From NCBI RefSeq assembly GCF_003311635.1, contig NZ_QEXL01000004.1:62001-126000 (forward strand): 64,000 nt of DNA. Direction: 5' to 3'. This document shows positions 46,452 to 55,395 of this stretch, piece after piece (position 1 is the stretch's first letter; each line of letters opens with the position of its first letter). The notes under the pieces were generated by a model that saw nothing but the letters and a program-made list of their open reading frames with translations, was not told the DNA's origin and ran no database searches. The position numbers and the translations under genes were made by a program. This DNA comes from Novacetimonas cocois. Lineage in GTDB: Bacteria; Pseudomonadota; Alphaproteobacteria; Acetobacterales; Acetobacteraceae.

Positions 46452-47591
46452 TCAGGGAAGCGAGATCCTGACCAGAAGCCACGGACGTTCCTCCATGTCG
46501 TGTCCGTCATGGAAGACGGGCAGGCGCGACCACTGCCCCACCGTCAGCCATAGCGTCTTGCCCACCAGCGCCAGGCTGTCGGGCGCGATCAGGCGCGGGT
46601 CATGTGCGACCATCGACAGGTGCCCGTCAGGCGCGCGCCGCACGATGGCATGATGTTCGATATCGGTCAGGTACAGCGAATTGTCCGGCGCGGTGGCCAT
46701 CCCGTCGACGACCACCGTCTCGCCCTCGTCCCGGACGGCGCGTTCCACCTGCGCGGGGGTCGCGGCGGGATCCGACAGCACGGCCGTCGGCGCGCTGTAC
46801 AGCCTGCGGCTCGACAGGGGCTGCCAGTACAGGCGCGATGAATCGGCGCTCAGCGTCACGCCGTCGATGCCGCCCTGTCCCATGACGGGATGGGTCGGGC
46901 TGTACTGGAGCATCTGGCCATCCAGTTCCATGGCGAAATCCGGCTGCGCCCGGGTGGAGGGCGCATTTTCCAGAACGCGCCGCGCCCTGCCGGTCGCGAT
47001 ATCCACCACGATGATCGCCGGGTGGTCCGCCGTTGACGTGTCGCTGACATACGCCGTGCCGCCCGCGCCATGCGTCATGTCCACCCGCACGTCATTGACG
47101 TGACCGTCATCGCGCGTCGCCCCCGTGGAAGGGTCCAGCGCGATGGTGGCAAGGATTTTCCCCGTGCGGGCGTCCATCCCGATCAGGGCCGGACGGGGCG
47201 GCGTCTTTTCCCCCGCGACCGTCCCCTCGTCCACGACCCACAGGCGTCCGGTCGCATCCACCGTCATGCCAAGCGGGGATATCAGCCGGTCCTGCGTCGC
47301 CGCGTCGGGAAACGGCACCGGCCTGCCATCCTTCAGCACGGCAAGGCGCGGCCCCCTGTGATCGGCGGCGCTGCGCGGAAAGGCCAGCACAAGGCGCCCG
47401 TCAGGCAGCGCCGCGATGCCGGAGGGCTGCATGTCGGAAAACCGCGCAACGACAGAGATGTTGCGCGTGGGGATCGCGCCATGATCCACGCTGTCGCCCG
47501 CATGCGCCTGCAGCGGCGCGCCCAGCAGGAGCATCAGCCCCATCACCCGCATGGCGCGATACGAACGGGGGGAAAACGGGAAAATGTTCAT
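46452..47591 (-). CDS. Exported Yellow/major royal jelly-like (SMP-30 type) beta-propeller
   Basis: A 379-residue protein with a signal peptide (MGLMLLLGAPLQAHA, cut after AHA) and six-bladed propeller repeats: GIAALPDGRLVLAFP, PLGMTVDATGRLWVVDEG, VNDVRVD, IDGVTLSADSSRLYWQPLSSRRLY and GMATAPDNSLYLTDIEHHAI. This is the pattern of the MRJP/Yellow family, related to gluconolactonases. A periplasmic lactonase role next to a sugar porter is plausible but unproven. ATG 47591 opens the signal peptide; the frame extends to 47660. Confidence 0.88.
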   Translation of the reverse strand: MNIFPFSPRSYRAMRVMGLMLLLGAPLQAHAGDSVDHGAIPTRNISVVARFSDMQPSGIAALPDGRLVLAFPRSAADHRGPRLAVLKDGRPVPFPDAATQDRLISPLGMTVDATGRLWVVDEGTVAGEKTPPRPALIGMDARTGKILATIALDPSTGATRDDGHVNDVRVDMTHGAGGTAYVSDTSTADHPAIIVVDIATGRARRVLENAPSTRAQPDFAMELDGQMLQYSPTHPVMGQGGIDGVTLSADSSRLYWQPLSSRRLYSAPTAVLSDPAATPAQVERAVRDEGETVVVDGMATAPDNSLYLTDIEHHAIVRRAPDGHLSMVAHDPRLIAPDSLALVGKTLWLTVGQWSRLPVFHDGHDMEERPWLLVRISLP

Positions 47592-47835
47592 GCAGGCTTT
47601 TTCCTTTTTCTGCCATCCGGGACCAACGGCCGGAGCGGGAGGCCGATATTTACATGCCATGGCGCGCGGCGCATGCCCCCATGACCGCTTTTCCCGAACG
47701 GCCCCGCTGTACCGATCGGACCGGCGGGAAAACCGGCTTTTTCGTCAAACGCGACCATGAAGACAGGACATGCCATGTCGTTCCCTGTGTTCATCGGGGA
47801 CCGGCCCTGCCACGCCGCAACGGCCGACATGCCGG

Positions 47836-49320
47836 TCAGGGGGACACCATTGAGGGGGCGGAAACGCGCATGGCGTCGCGCACGGCGGGATACAGGGCAC
47901 GGTAACGCGCCAGCGGGGTGGCATAGGTCGCCGCCAGCGCCGCATCGGGGGAGACCGTCTCCACCCGCTGCGGCGGCAGGCAGACACTGTCCACCGCCTC
48001 CCCCGTTACGGCCAGCCGCGCCAGCCGCGCCGCGCCGAACGCCCCGCCCTGTTCCCCATGCGCCAGACGGTGCAGCGACAGGCCCGTGACCGAGGCCAGG
48101 ATGGAAATCCACAGGCGGCTGCGCGATCCGCCGCCAATGACGTCCGCCTGCGTCAGGTGCGATCCCGCCTCCGCCAGCACATCGACCACGTCGCGGAACG
48201 AGAACGCGACCCCCTCCAGCACGGCCTGCGTCATTTCGGCCCGCGTCGTGCCCGATGACAGGCCCGCGAAAACACCCCGGATGGTCCCGTCATTATGGGG
48301 CGTGCGCTCCCCCGACAGGTAAGGCAGGAAGAGGACGGGCGACGGGCGCGTCACCTGCGGCGGCAGTTCCGCCAGCAGCGCCGTTTCCGTCACCCCGGTG
48401 GTGCGCGACCACCATGCAAGGGACGAGGCCGCCGACAGCGTGACCCCCATCTGGTGCCACATGCGCGGCACGGCATGGCAGAATGCGTGAATCCCGCCCT
48501 GCGGGTGGGGACGGAAACGATCCGTCGTCACCCACAGGACCCCCGACGTGCCCAGCGAGAGGAAGGCGGAACCGGCCTGCACGGCCCCCAGCCCCACGGC
48601 CCCGGCGGCATTGTCCCCGGCACTGCCCGCAAGGACGGGTCGCGTCTTCATGTCCCATCGCCGGGCAAGTACGTCATGCAGGCGACCGGCCGGGGCCGTG
48701 CCTTCCACCAGGGCGGGCATGGCGTGGCGCGTCAGCCCGGACGCCGCAAGCGCGTCATCGGACCAGCGGCGATGCCCCACATCCAGCCACAACGTGCCGG
48801 AGGCATCGGACATGTCCTCGATCATCTCGCCCGTCAGGCGGTAACGCAGCCATGCCTTGGGCAGCAGGACATGACGGGTGGCGGCAAAGATTTCGGGTTC
48901 GTGGCGCGCGACCCAGATCAGCTTGGGCGCGGTAAAGCCCGGCATGGCGACATTGCCGCATACCTGCCGGCTGTGGGGAAAGCGATGTTCGAATTCGGCG
49001 CATTCCGCCGTGGCGCGCACATCGTTCCACAGGATGCACGGACGCAGCACCTCCCCGCCTGCATCCAGCAGGACCGCGCCATGCTGCTGTCCCGACAGGC
49101 CGATGCCGCGCACCCCGGACATCTGTTGCGGATGGGCCGCCGCCAGCGCGTCCAGCACCGCCAGCGTCCCCACCCACCAGTCATGGGGGTCCTGTTCATT
49201 CCATCCGTCATGCGGGGAACTGATGGTCAGGGGATGGGACTGGCTGCCCACCACCGTCTGGCTGTCATCCACCAGCACGGCCTTGATGGCCGACGTGCCC
49301 AGATCGATTCCGACAAACAT
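47836..49320 (-). CDS. xylB: Xylulokinase
   Basis: A 494-residue FGGY-family kinase phosphorylating D-xylulose for the pentose phosphate pathway. The N-terminal GIDLGTSAIKAVLVDD is the phosphate loop; IGLSGQQHGAVLLD is diagnostic for xylulokinases; GSAGDNAAGAVGLG and GGGSRSRLWISILASV are the C-terminal ATP-binding motifs. It lies 244 bases upstream of the Yellow-like and sugar porter genes on the same strand. A palindrome GTTGT-T-ACAAC (49401-49411), 80 bases before the start, may be a regulator site. Confidence 0.95.
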   Translation of the reverse strand: MFVGIDLGTSAIKAVLVDDSQTVVGSQSHPLTISSPHDGWNEQDPHDWWVGTLAVLDALAAAHPQQMSGVRGIGLSGQQHGAVLLDAGGEVLRPCILWNDVRATAECAEFEHRFPHSRQVCGNVAMPGFTAPKLIWVARHEPEIFAATRHVLLPKAWLRYRLTGEMIEDMSDASGTLWLDVGHRRWSDDALAASGLTRHAMPALVEGTAPAGRLHDVLARRWDMKTRPVLAGSAGDNAAGAVGLGAVQAGSAFLSLGTSGVLWVTTDRFRPHPQGGIHAFCHAVPRMWHQMGVTLSAASSLAWWSRTTGVTETALLAELPPQVTRPSPVLFLPYLSGERTPHNDGTIRGVFAGLSSGTTRAEMTQAVLEGVAFSFRDVVDVLAEAGSHLTQADVIGGGSRSRLWISILASVTGLSLHRLAHGEQGGAFGAARLARLAVTGEAVDSVCLPPQRVETVSPDAALAATYATPLARYRALYPAVRDAMRVSAPSMVSP

Positions 49321-49633
49321 TGTTATTATTATCCCGTACCGGCGGGAACCACGCCCGTGGCGCCGTCCCGTGCGGCATGTACTGCTTTGCCGTTCTGTGT
49401 GTTGTTACAACTGAAAACACACGCAATGCGGCTTGGCAAGCACGTGCTGCACACCTTCCGGTTATCGGGACGGGTCAGCGGGAAAATGCCACAGCGTTGC
49501 ATCACGACCACGATGGTGGGATGCGAAAGAAGGGGACGCAGGGGCAAATCCCCGCATCCCCTTCCACGGATTGCACCCGTGCCATCACCGGATGGGTGAG
49601 CTACCGCACGCCAATATCTTACGCGTTGGTATC
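49321..49633. other. 313-base gap between acoC and xylB
   Basis: Should contain the xylB promoter and the acoC 3' end. It holds the 11-bp palindrome GTTGT-T-ACAAC at 49401-49411 and a long inverted repeat, GGGATGCG (49518-49525) with CGCATCCC (49553-49560), enclosing GGGG-CAAAT-CCCC (49541-49553); this could terminate acoABC. No gene is supported. Confidence 0.45.
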
Positions 49634-50770
49634 TCAGCCATCGTGGCGTTCCAGGAACGTCCCGACAATGCCATTGACGTCGGAGGCGCATTCCAGCTGC
49701 GGCATGTGCCCGATATCGCCAAAGCCGTGGCGCGCGCCATCCGGCAGCAGGCCATCGCCCTGCGTCGCGGGCAGGATCTCGTCCGCCGCCCCCCACATCA
49801 GGGTCGCGGGAATCTGCGTCGTCTCCAGCACGTCGCGCAGGTCGTCCCCCTGCCTGCCGTCGGGGAAACACGCGGCCGCCACCGTCCGCAACGCGGCCTG
49901 CACGCCATCGAGGCGCGTGTAGCGCAGGACGTCATCGACCATGCGCCGCCCGATCAGCGACTTGTCATGCACAAGGTATTTCAGCACGTCCTGCATGGCG
50001 CGCGCGCGATCCGCCTCGATAAAGCCGTTGATGAACGCCATGTTGATCTGCGGCCCCAGCCCGGCGGGCGCGATCAGCGACAGCGAGGCCACGCGCTGTG
50101 GCACATCGCGCGCCAGCGTCAGCGCGACCCCGCCCCCCAGCGAATGGCCCATCACATGCACCCGCGACAGGTTCAGGTGATCCAGCAGCTGCGCCGTCAC
50201 GTCGGCAAAGAATTTCAGCGTGCCCGGCCCCACGTCCTTTGACGATCCGCCATGTCCCGGCAGGTCAAAGGCAATGACCCGCCGCGCGTGCGACAGCGCC
50301 GCATGGTTGAACATCCAGTTTTTCAGATCACCGCCAAAGCCATGCACCAGCACCAGCGGCGTTGCGTCGCCACCGCCCAGCTCATGCACCCGCAGCGTGT
50401 GTGTACCCACCGTTACAAGGACAGGCTCCGCCGAAGCGCCCGCGGCCTCGGCCGGGCCGCTGGCCTCGGAAAACTCGGACTGGAACCGGGTGATGAACGC
50501 GTCGATTTCCGCATCGGGCACCGATGCATCCGCCACCACCGCGATCAGCGCGCCAACCGGCAGCGTTTCGCCATTGGACGCGACCTGCCGGCGCAGGGTG
50601 CCCGACACCGGGCTTTCAAACGCATTCGTGATCTTCGACGTTTCGATATCAACCAGTTCCTCGCCCGCCTGAACCTTCGCGCCGGGGGCGATCATCCATC
50701 CGGCGATCTTGCCCTCGGTCATCGCAAGGCCGAATTTCGGCATGGTGATGGCTGTGATTTCGCTTGCCAT
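49634..50770 (-). CDS. acoC: Acetoin dehydrogenase E2: lipoyl domain plus alpha/beta hydrolase
   Basis: A 378-residue E2 of the acetoin dehydrogenase complex. The lipoyl domain (1-80) carries K46 in IETSKITNA. After a linker (85-118) comes an alpha/beta hydrolase-type domain with LVLVHGFGGD and nucleophile S210 in GHSLGG, the layout seen in AcoC of acetoin degraders rather than the trimer-core E2 of pyruvate dehydrogenase. It starts one base after acoB. Together with acoA and acoB it should convert acetoin plus CoA to acetaldehyde and acetyl-CoA. Confidence 0.95.
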   Translation of the reverse strand: MASEITAITMPKFGLAMTEGKIAGWMIAPGAKVQAGEELVDIETSKITNAFESPVSGTLRRQVASNGETLPVGALIAVVADASVPDAEIDAFITRFQSEFSEASGPAEAAGASAEPVLVTVGTHTLRVHELGGGDATPLVLVHGFGGDLKNWMFNHAALSHARRVIAFDLPGHGGSSKDVGPGTLKFFADVTAQLLDHLNLSRVHVMGHSLGGGVALTLARDVPQRVASLSLIAPAGLGPQINMAFINGFIEADRARAMQDVLKYLVHDKSLIGRRMVDDVLRYTRLDGVQAALRTVAAACFPDGRQGDDLRDVLETTQIPATLMWGAADEILPATQGDGLLPDGARHGFGDIGHMPQLECASDVNGIVGTFLERHDG

Positions 50771-50771
50771 G

Positions 50772-51800
50772 TCAGGCTTTCTCCGTAACGCGCGTGTTCA
50801 TGACCGATGTGACGGCGGCCTCGATTTTCTCCACGCTGGGAAGATAGAGGCTTTCAAGCACCGTCGCGAAGGGCACGGGGGTATGGGGCGGCACCACGCG
50901 ACGAATCGGCGCGCGCAGGGCATCGAACGCCTCCTCCGCCACCAGGGCCGCGATGTCGGTCGCCATGTTGCAGCGCGGGCTGGATTCATCGACGATCACC
51001 AGACGCCCGGTGTCCGCCACGCATTCAAGGATCGTGTCGCGATCCAGCGGCGAGGTCGTGCGCGGGTCGATGACCGTGCAGCCGATGCCCTGGCGTTCCA
51101 GACGGTCCGCCGCCTGATTGGCAAGGCCGACCATGCGGCCAAAGGCGACGATGGTGACATCCGCGCCCTCGCGCGTCAGGTTCGCCTCGCCGAACGGAAT
51201 GGTATAGGCCTCGTCCGGGACGTCTTCCTCCTCGTCATACATGACCTTGTTTTCAAGGAAGATGACGGGATCATCATCGCGGATCGCCTCGATCAGCAGG
51301 CCCTTCGCCTCATAGGGGGAGGACGGGATGACCACCTTCAGGCCGGGGATGTGGGTAAACAGCGGATACAGCGCCTGGCTGTGCTGTGCCGCGGCGTTGA
51401 AGCCCGCGCCATACATCGCGCGGATCACCAGCGGCGTGCGCGCCTTTCCGCCGAACATGTAGCGGAACTTGGCCGTCTGGTTCATGATCTGGTCCAGACA
51501 GCAGCCGACGAAATCGACGAACATCAGTTCGGCCACGGGACGCAGCCCCGTCATCGCGGCCCCCGCCGCAGCACCGATATACGAGGCCTCGGTAATCGGG
51601 GTGTCGAGGACCCGCTCCTCCCCGAATTCCTCCAGCAGTCCCTTGGTCACGCCCAGCACGCCGCCCCAGGCATCTTTGATCCCGGCGGAACCGCCACGGC
51701 CACCGGCCACGTCCTCGCCCATGATGATGACGTTCGGATCGCGCCGCATTTCCAGACGCATGGCCTCGTTAATGGCCTGTCGAAAGCTTTTTCTGCTCAT
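50772..51800 (-). CDS. acoB: Acetoin dehydrogenase E1 beta subunit
   Basis: A 342-residue transketolase-type subunit. Landmarks: SFRQAINEAMRLEMRRDPNVIIMGEDVAG, LDTPITEASYIGAAAGAA, PVAELMFVDF and the C-terminal IDPRTTSPLDRDTIL, typical of AcoB and PDH E1 beta. It combines with AcoA to bind thiamine diphosphate at their interface. ATG 51800 starts at the family N-terminus; the frame extends 11 codons to 51833. acoC follows after one base. Confidence 0.95.
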   Translation of the reverse strand: MSRKSFRQAINEAMRLEMRRDPNVIIMGEDVAGGRGGSAGIKDAWGGVLGVTKGLLEEFGEERVLDTPITEASYIGAAAGAAMTGLRPVAELMFVDFVGCCLDQIMNQTAKFRYMFGGKARTPLVIRAMYGAGFNAAAQHSQALYPLFTHIPGLKVVIPSSPYEAKGLLIEAIRDDDPVIFLENKVMYDEEEDVPDEAYTIPFGEANLTREGADVTIVAFGRMVGLANQAADRLERQGIGCTVIDPRTTSPLDRDTILECVADTGRLVIVDESSPRCNMATDIAALVAEEAFDALRAPIRRVVPPHTPVPFATVLESLYLPSVEKIEAAVTSVMNTRVTEKA

Positions 51801-51877
51801 TCTTCGTTCTTTCGGACAATGGTTCCCGAACAATGCTTCCGGGATAATGCTCCCCTGCCGATCGCGCGTGATCGCGA

Positions 51878-52843
51878 TCAGTAGCGCACATACACATCAG
51901 CCAGCAGGTCCGACGGCTGCGGCAGCGGATCCGCCCTGGCCTGCAGGACCGCGCTTTCGATTTCGTCGGCAACGGCCGCGTCGATTTCATCCAGGGCCGA
52001 TGCTTCCAGCAGGGCGGCCTGCGTCACGCGGTCGCGAAACAGCGCAAGGCAGTCACGATCGCGCCGGGCCTCCGCCACCTCGCCCGCGGCGCGATAGGTC
52101 ATGGCGTCGCCCTCGAAATGCCCGTACCAGCGTTCAAGGTGGACATGCAGCATCGCCGGTCCGTTGCCGCCGCGCGCATGGGCGATGACCTCTGCCGCCG
52201 CCTGATGCACGGCGAAATAGTCGGATCCGTCGCATTCGACATACGGCATGCCGAATGCCGCCGCGCGCGCCTTCTGCGTTCCGGCGCAGGCATACGACGC
52301 GCCCGTCGCCTCGCCATAGCCATTGTCCTCCACCACGAAGACGGCGGGCAGTTTCCATACGGAAGCGAGGTTGAGGCTTTCGAGCGTCGATCCCTCGTTC
52401 GAGGCCCCGTCGCCATAGAACGCCACGGCCACCGCGCCATTGCGCAGCGTCCTGTGCGACAGCGCCGCGCCGCAGATCAGCGGCGGGCCGCCACCGACGA
52501 TGCCATTGGCGCCAAGCATCCCGCGCGTCAGGTCGGCAATATGCATCGACCCGCCCTTGCCACGGCACACGCCGGTGCTGCGGCCATAGATTTCGGCCAT
52601 CATCCCCGCGACGCCCACGCCCTTGGCGATGCAGTGGCCATGGCCGCGATGGGTGCTGGCGATCGTGTCACTGTCGGTCAGGTTGGCGCATACGCCAACG
52701 CCGGATGCTTCCTCGCCACAATACAGGTGGACGAAACCGGGGATCCCGCCGGTTGCGAATTCGACATGCAGGCGTTCCTCGAACATGCGGATGGTGCGCA
52801 TTGCACGATAGGAGCGCAGCAGCGTTTCCCGCGCTATTTGCAT
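51878..52843 (-). CDS. acoA: Acetoin dehydrogenase E1 alpha subunit
   Basis: A 321-residue thiamine-diphosphate subunit. The TPP motif runs from FYGDGASNEG to the Asn in VVEDNGYGE. RTIRMFEERL and GFVHLYCGEEASGVGVC at the N-terminus and SMHIADLTRGMLG match AcoA. ATG 52843 has ACAGGGA eight bases upstream; the frame extends eight codons further. First gene of acoABC; no E3 (lpd) gene is in the operon, so a shared dihydrolipoyl dehydrogenase is expected from elsewhere. Confidence 0.95.
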   Translation of the reverse strand: MQIARETLLRSYRAMRTIRMFEERLHVEFATGGIPGFVHLYCGEEASGVGVCANLTDSDTIASTHRGHGHCIAKGVGVAGMMAEIYGRSTGVCRGKGGSMHIADLTRGMLGANGIVGGGPPLICGAALSHRTLRNGAVAVAFYGDGASNEGSTLESLNLASVWKLPAVFVVEDNGYGEATGASYACAGTQKARAAAFGMPYVECDGSDYFAVHQAAAEVIAHARGGNGPAMLHVHLERWYGHFEGDAMTYRAAGEVAEARRDRDCLALFRDRVTQAALLEASALDEIDAAVADEIESAVLQARADPLPQPSDLLADVYVRY

Positions 52844-53007
52844 GGGTATTTTCCCTGTTCCAGCCACGGATGTTCATATCCGGGATTTCGTATCCGGCCC
52901 GGCGGCACGCAGCGGCGCGACCGGGCACGCCGCCACCACAGCGCCACCGGCATCACCGGAACAAGGATGGCCGTCACGCTTTCACGCCCATGTGACGCGC
53001 CGTGTCC

Positions 53008-53032
53008 GGAGTGTCGCGAAACGCGACACTCC
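53008..53032. promoter_or_regulatory. Perfect 11-bp palindrome in the acoA-acoR divergent region
   Basis: GGAGTGTCGCG (53008-53018), spacer AAA, CGCGACACTCC (53022-53032). It lies 165 bases upstream of acoA and 55 bases before the divergent regulator. Size and symmetry fit a dimeric HTH operator or activator site, most simply for the adjacent Fis-type regulator. Confidence 0.6.
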
Positions 53033-53086
53033 GACCGGGGTTAAGGCGGCATCGCGCGTACCAACTGTTCCGAAAAAAGGCGCTGC

Positions 53087-54055
53087 ATGCCCCCATTTCC
53101 CCATCCGCTGTCCCACCATTCCCCCGACCAGTCCGCCACGCCGGGACCGGACGCGTCGGGACTGGATGCCTCGTGGCGCCGGTGCGGCCATGACCACGGC
53201 CTCGACCCCTTTGCATCCCACATGCCGCCCGTGTTGTGCGGCGCCGAACTGCGCCAGTGCTGCCAGCGGGCGGGGAAGGTGCTGCGCCATGCGGAAACGG
53301 CCATGGACCAGCTGCGGGCCATGCTGTCGCCGCTGGGATATGCGACGCTGCTGGCCGATGCCGATGGCGTTGTCCTGACCCACCGGATCGAGACAGACCA
53401 GCGCCGGGGTTGCCGCCGATGGTGCCTGTGGCCCGGCGCGATCTGGAACGAAGCGCGGGAGGGCACGAATGCCGTGGGCACCAGCCTTGCCGAAGGGCGG
53501 AGCGTCGCGGTCCATGGCGCGCAGCACTGGCGCACCGCCCTGCGCGGGCTGGCGTGCGTGGCAACCCCGGTGCATGACGCGCTGGGCCGCGTGGCGGGGG
53601 TGGTCAACGCCAGTTCCTTTCACCCCAGCGATGACGGGCGGGAAATCGCGCTGATCGCCGCGACCGTGACGCAGGCGGCGCGGCGGATCGAACGCGCGGC
53701 CTTCATGGACCTGTACCGGGGACATGCGATCATGCTGCTGGGCGAAGGGACGGACGGATCGGTGCCCATGATCGCGCTGGATGGCGAACGCGTCGTGGTG
53801 GGCGCGACGCATGCCGCGCGCGTCCATATGGGCATCGCCCCGGCGCAGGACCTCAATTTCTGCCTGCTTGACGACACGGCCGAGGACGAAGCCGAAGGCG
53901 GCCTGCGCCACGCGCAGAAGATGGCGATCCGTTCCGCGCTGGCCACCGCACGGGGAAAGGTCGCGGTCGCGGCGCGGATCCTGGGGATCAGCCGCTCCAC
54001 CCTGCATCGCAAGCTGCGCATGCTCGGCCCGCCGGCCACGCAGCCCTGTCACTGA
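53087..54055 (+). CDS. AcoR-like regulator: GAF plus Fis-type HTH, no AAA+ domain
   Basis: A 322-residue regulator divergent from acoABC. The N-terminal region has SWRRCGHDHGLDP, the opening of AcoR-type activators, then a GAF domain (about 80-200; REGTNAVGTSLAEGRSVAV, VVNASSFHPSDDG). The C-terminus is a Fis-like helix-turn-helix (VAVAARILGISRSTLHRKL). The central sigma-54-interacting AAA+ ATPase of canonical AcoR, with its GAFTGA loop, is absent, so it should act without sigma-54. It probably senses acetoin or acetaldehyde and binds the palindrome at 53008-53032. Start ATG 53087 has no strong ribosome site. Confidence 0.82.
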   Translation: MPPFPHPLSHHSPDQSATPGPDASGLDASWRRCGHDHGLDPFASHMPPVLCGAELRQCCQRAGKVLRHAETAMDQLRAMLSPLGYATLLADADGVVLTHRIETDQRRGCRRWCLWPGAIWNEAREGTNAVGTSLAEGRSVAVHGAQHWRTALRGLACVATPVHDALGRVAGVVNASSFHPSDDGREIALIAATVTQAARRIERAAFMDLYRGHAIMLLGEGTDGSVPMIALDGERVVVGATHAARVHMGIAPAQDLNFCLLDDTAEDEAEGGLRHAQKMAIRSALATARGKVAVAARILGISRSTLHRKLRMLGPPATQPCH

Positions 54056-54170
54056 TACCTCTTCTTGGCCCCCTGCGTCCGCGCCCGTCACGCAGGGGCG
54101 GTCTGTGCGCGCACCCCTCCCCCGAACCGTGCGGAAGCGTTATGATCGGGCGGCAAGGGAGTGATGCGAA

Positions 54171-54425
54171 ATGACGTTTCCGATCAGGCTGGCGACGCTG
54201 GCCGTTGCGACGGGGCTGCTGTCGGCCTGCGCCACGGGCGGGGATGGTCCTTACAACATGGGGCTGACCGGGCCTGACGGGCCGCCCATCGCGGACAATG
54301 ACTGGAACCAGACCCAGATGGGGATGGGGGCGTATTACGGGCCGGATAATGACGGATTTGCGGCGCAGGGGCTGGATGGCGGGCCGCCCAACTATATCGA
54401 CGACGAATACATGCCCCTGCCCTGA
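54171..54425 (+). CDS. Small lipoprotein
   Basis: An 84-residue protein with a lipoprotein signal peptide: hydrophobic LATLAVATGLLSAC, lipobox LSAC, then a short acidic Gly/Asp/Asn-rich mature part without further cysteines. Function unknown. ATG 54171 follows GGGAG with suitable spacing. Its TGA stop lies in the edge of repeat copy C (CTGAAATCAT), so the repeat defines its 3' end. Confidence 0.65.
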   Translation: MTFPIRLATLAVATGLLSACATGGDGPYNMGLTGPDGPPIADNDWNQTQMGMGAYYGPDNDGFAAQGLDGGPPNYIDDEYMPLP

Positions 54426-54533
54426 AATCATAAAAGTTTTTGATGAAGCTTTTTGCAAAAAGCTTCAAAAAGACGACACCCGGAAACTTTTGCTATCCTT
54501 TATCGGCAGGCTGTTTTCAGGCGCTTTTGCAAA
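54420..54533. repeat. Dispersed palindromic repeat, copy C
   Basis: Begins CTGAAATCAT as copy A does, then AAAAGTTTTTGATG, a perfect hairpin GAAGCTTTTT-GC-AAAAAGCTTC (54445-54466), and the inverted end CACCCGGAAACTTTT. The second internal hairpin present in copies A and B is missing. It lies between the lipoprotein gene and the convergent mntR gene, where it could act as a terminator for either. Confidence 0.75.
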
Positions 54534-54551
54534 CGGAACCGGGCGGGTGGA

Positions 54552-55034
54552 TCATTCGCGGTTGTCGCACGGGTCGTGCGCCAGCATGAAGTCCGCAACG
54601 CCCGCGCGGATCGCGCGTTCAAAGGCAGCGAGCGTTTCCTCGCCCACGTAATGTTCCATCCCCTCGGCGTCGATGCTGGCGTTCTTCTCGCTGATGCCCA
54701 GCGCGCGCAGGAAGGTTTCCACGATATGGTGGCGCGCCTGGCTGTCGGCGGCCATCTTCTCCCCCGCCTCGGTCAGGAAGATGCCGCGATAGGGGCGGCG
54801 CGTGACAAGGCCGTCCGCCTCCAGCCGGCACAGCATCTTGGCCACCGTTGGCTGCGATACGCCCAGACGCTGCGCGATGTCGACCTGACGCGCCTCCTGC
54901 CCCTCATGCAGCAGGTCGGCGATCAGTTCGACGTAATCCTCCACCAGGGCGGTCTTGCGTGACTGGCGTGCCTGCTCGAATCCCGCCGACTGGGTCCGGG
55001 GATCAGGCATGCAGCCAGGTTTTCTGCGCCTCAT
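54552..55034 (-). CDS. mntR: Manganese-responsive DtxR-family repressor
   Basis: A 160-residue metalloregulator. Winged HTH (about 30-85): [20 protein letters not shown]; metal and dimer region: [11 protein letters not shown] at the start, [12 protein letters not shown] and [11 protein letters not shown]. This is the MntR-type layout without the SH3 domain of DtxR, and likely controls manganese uptake; iron as ligand is the alternative. ATG 55034 has AGGAGA eight bases upstream. No transporter gene is adjacent. Confidence 0.88.
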   Translation of the reverse strand: MRRRKPGCMPDPRTQSAGFEQARQSRKTALVEDYVELIADLLHEGQEARQVDIAQRLGVSQPTVAKMLCRLEADGLVTRRPYRGIFLTEAGEKMAADSQARHHIVETFLRALGISEKNASIDAEGMEHYVGEETLAAFERAIRAGVADFMLAHDPCDNRE

Positions 55035-55395
55035 GCTATGCGTCTCCTGGATATCGGAACGGGGAGGATACGGGCGGCCGGACGTGGACATCATTGATAT
55101 GACTTATACAGCAGTTTCCCCGCCCCTCAATTCCCTGCCCGTCCGTCACGACGCACGACGGGGCACCGATATCGGTATGGATTGCAGATGGCTGTCCCAC
55201 GGACATGGGGGATGGCCCGGCATCCGGCGACATGGCGCACGGCGCGTGCTGGCCCCACCCGTCCCATCCCAATGACCGGCGCGACGGGGCGCCTCCGCGC
55301 CGCCCGTACGGGATGGCCGGGTGCTGCAATGCCGGGACGATGGTTCATGCAGCCCGACGTCAGGACATGACCGGACGTCGCCTGCATGCCGTCCC
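55035..55395. other. 361-base region without a supported gene
   Basis: Between mntR (starting at 55034) and the peroxiredoxin stop. ORFs are present in several frames but they overlap one another, lack ribosome sites and show no protein character. It should contain the mntR promoter. I see no striking repeat. Confidence 0.4.

Noticed and set aside
52844-53086. Sigma-54 promoter before acoA
   Set aside because: No convincing TGGC-N8-TTGC pattern was found on the acoA strand, and the regulator lacks the AAA+ domain needed for sigma-54 activation.
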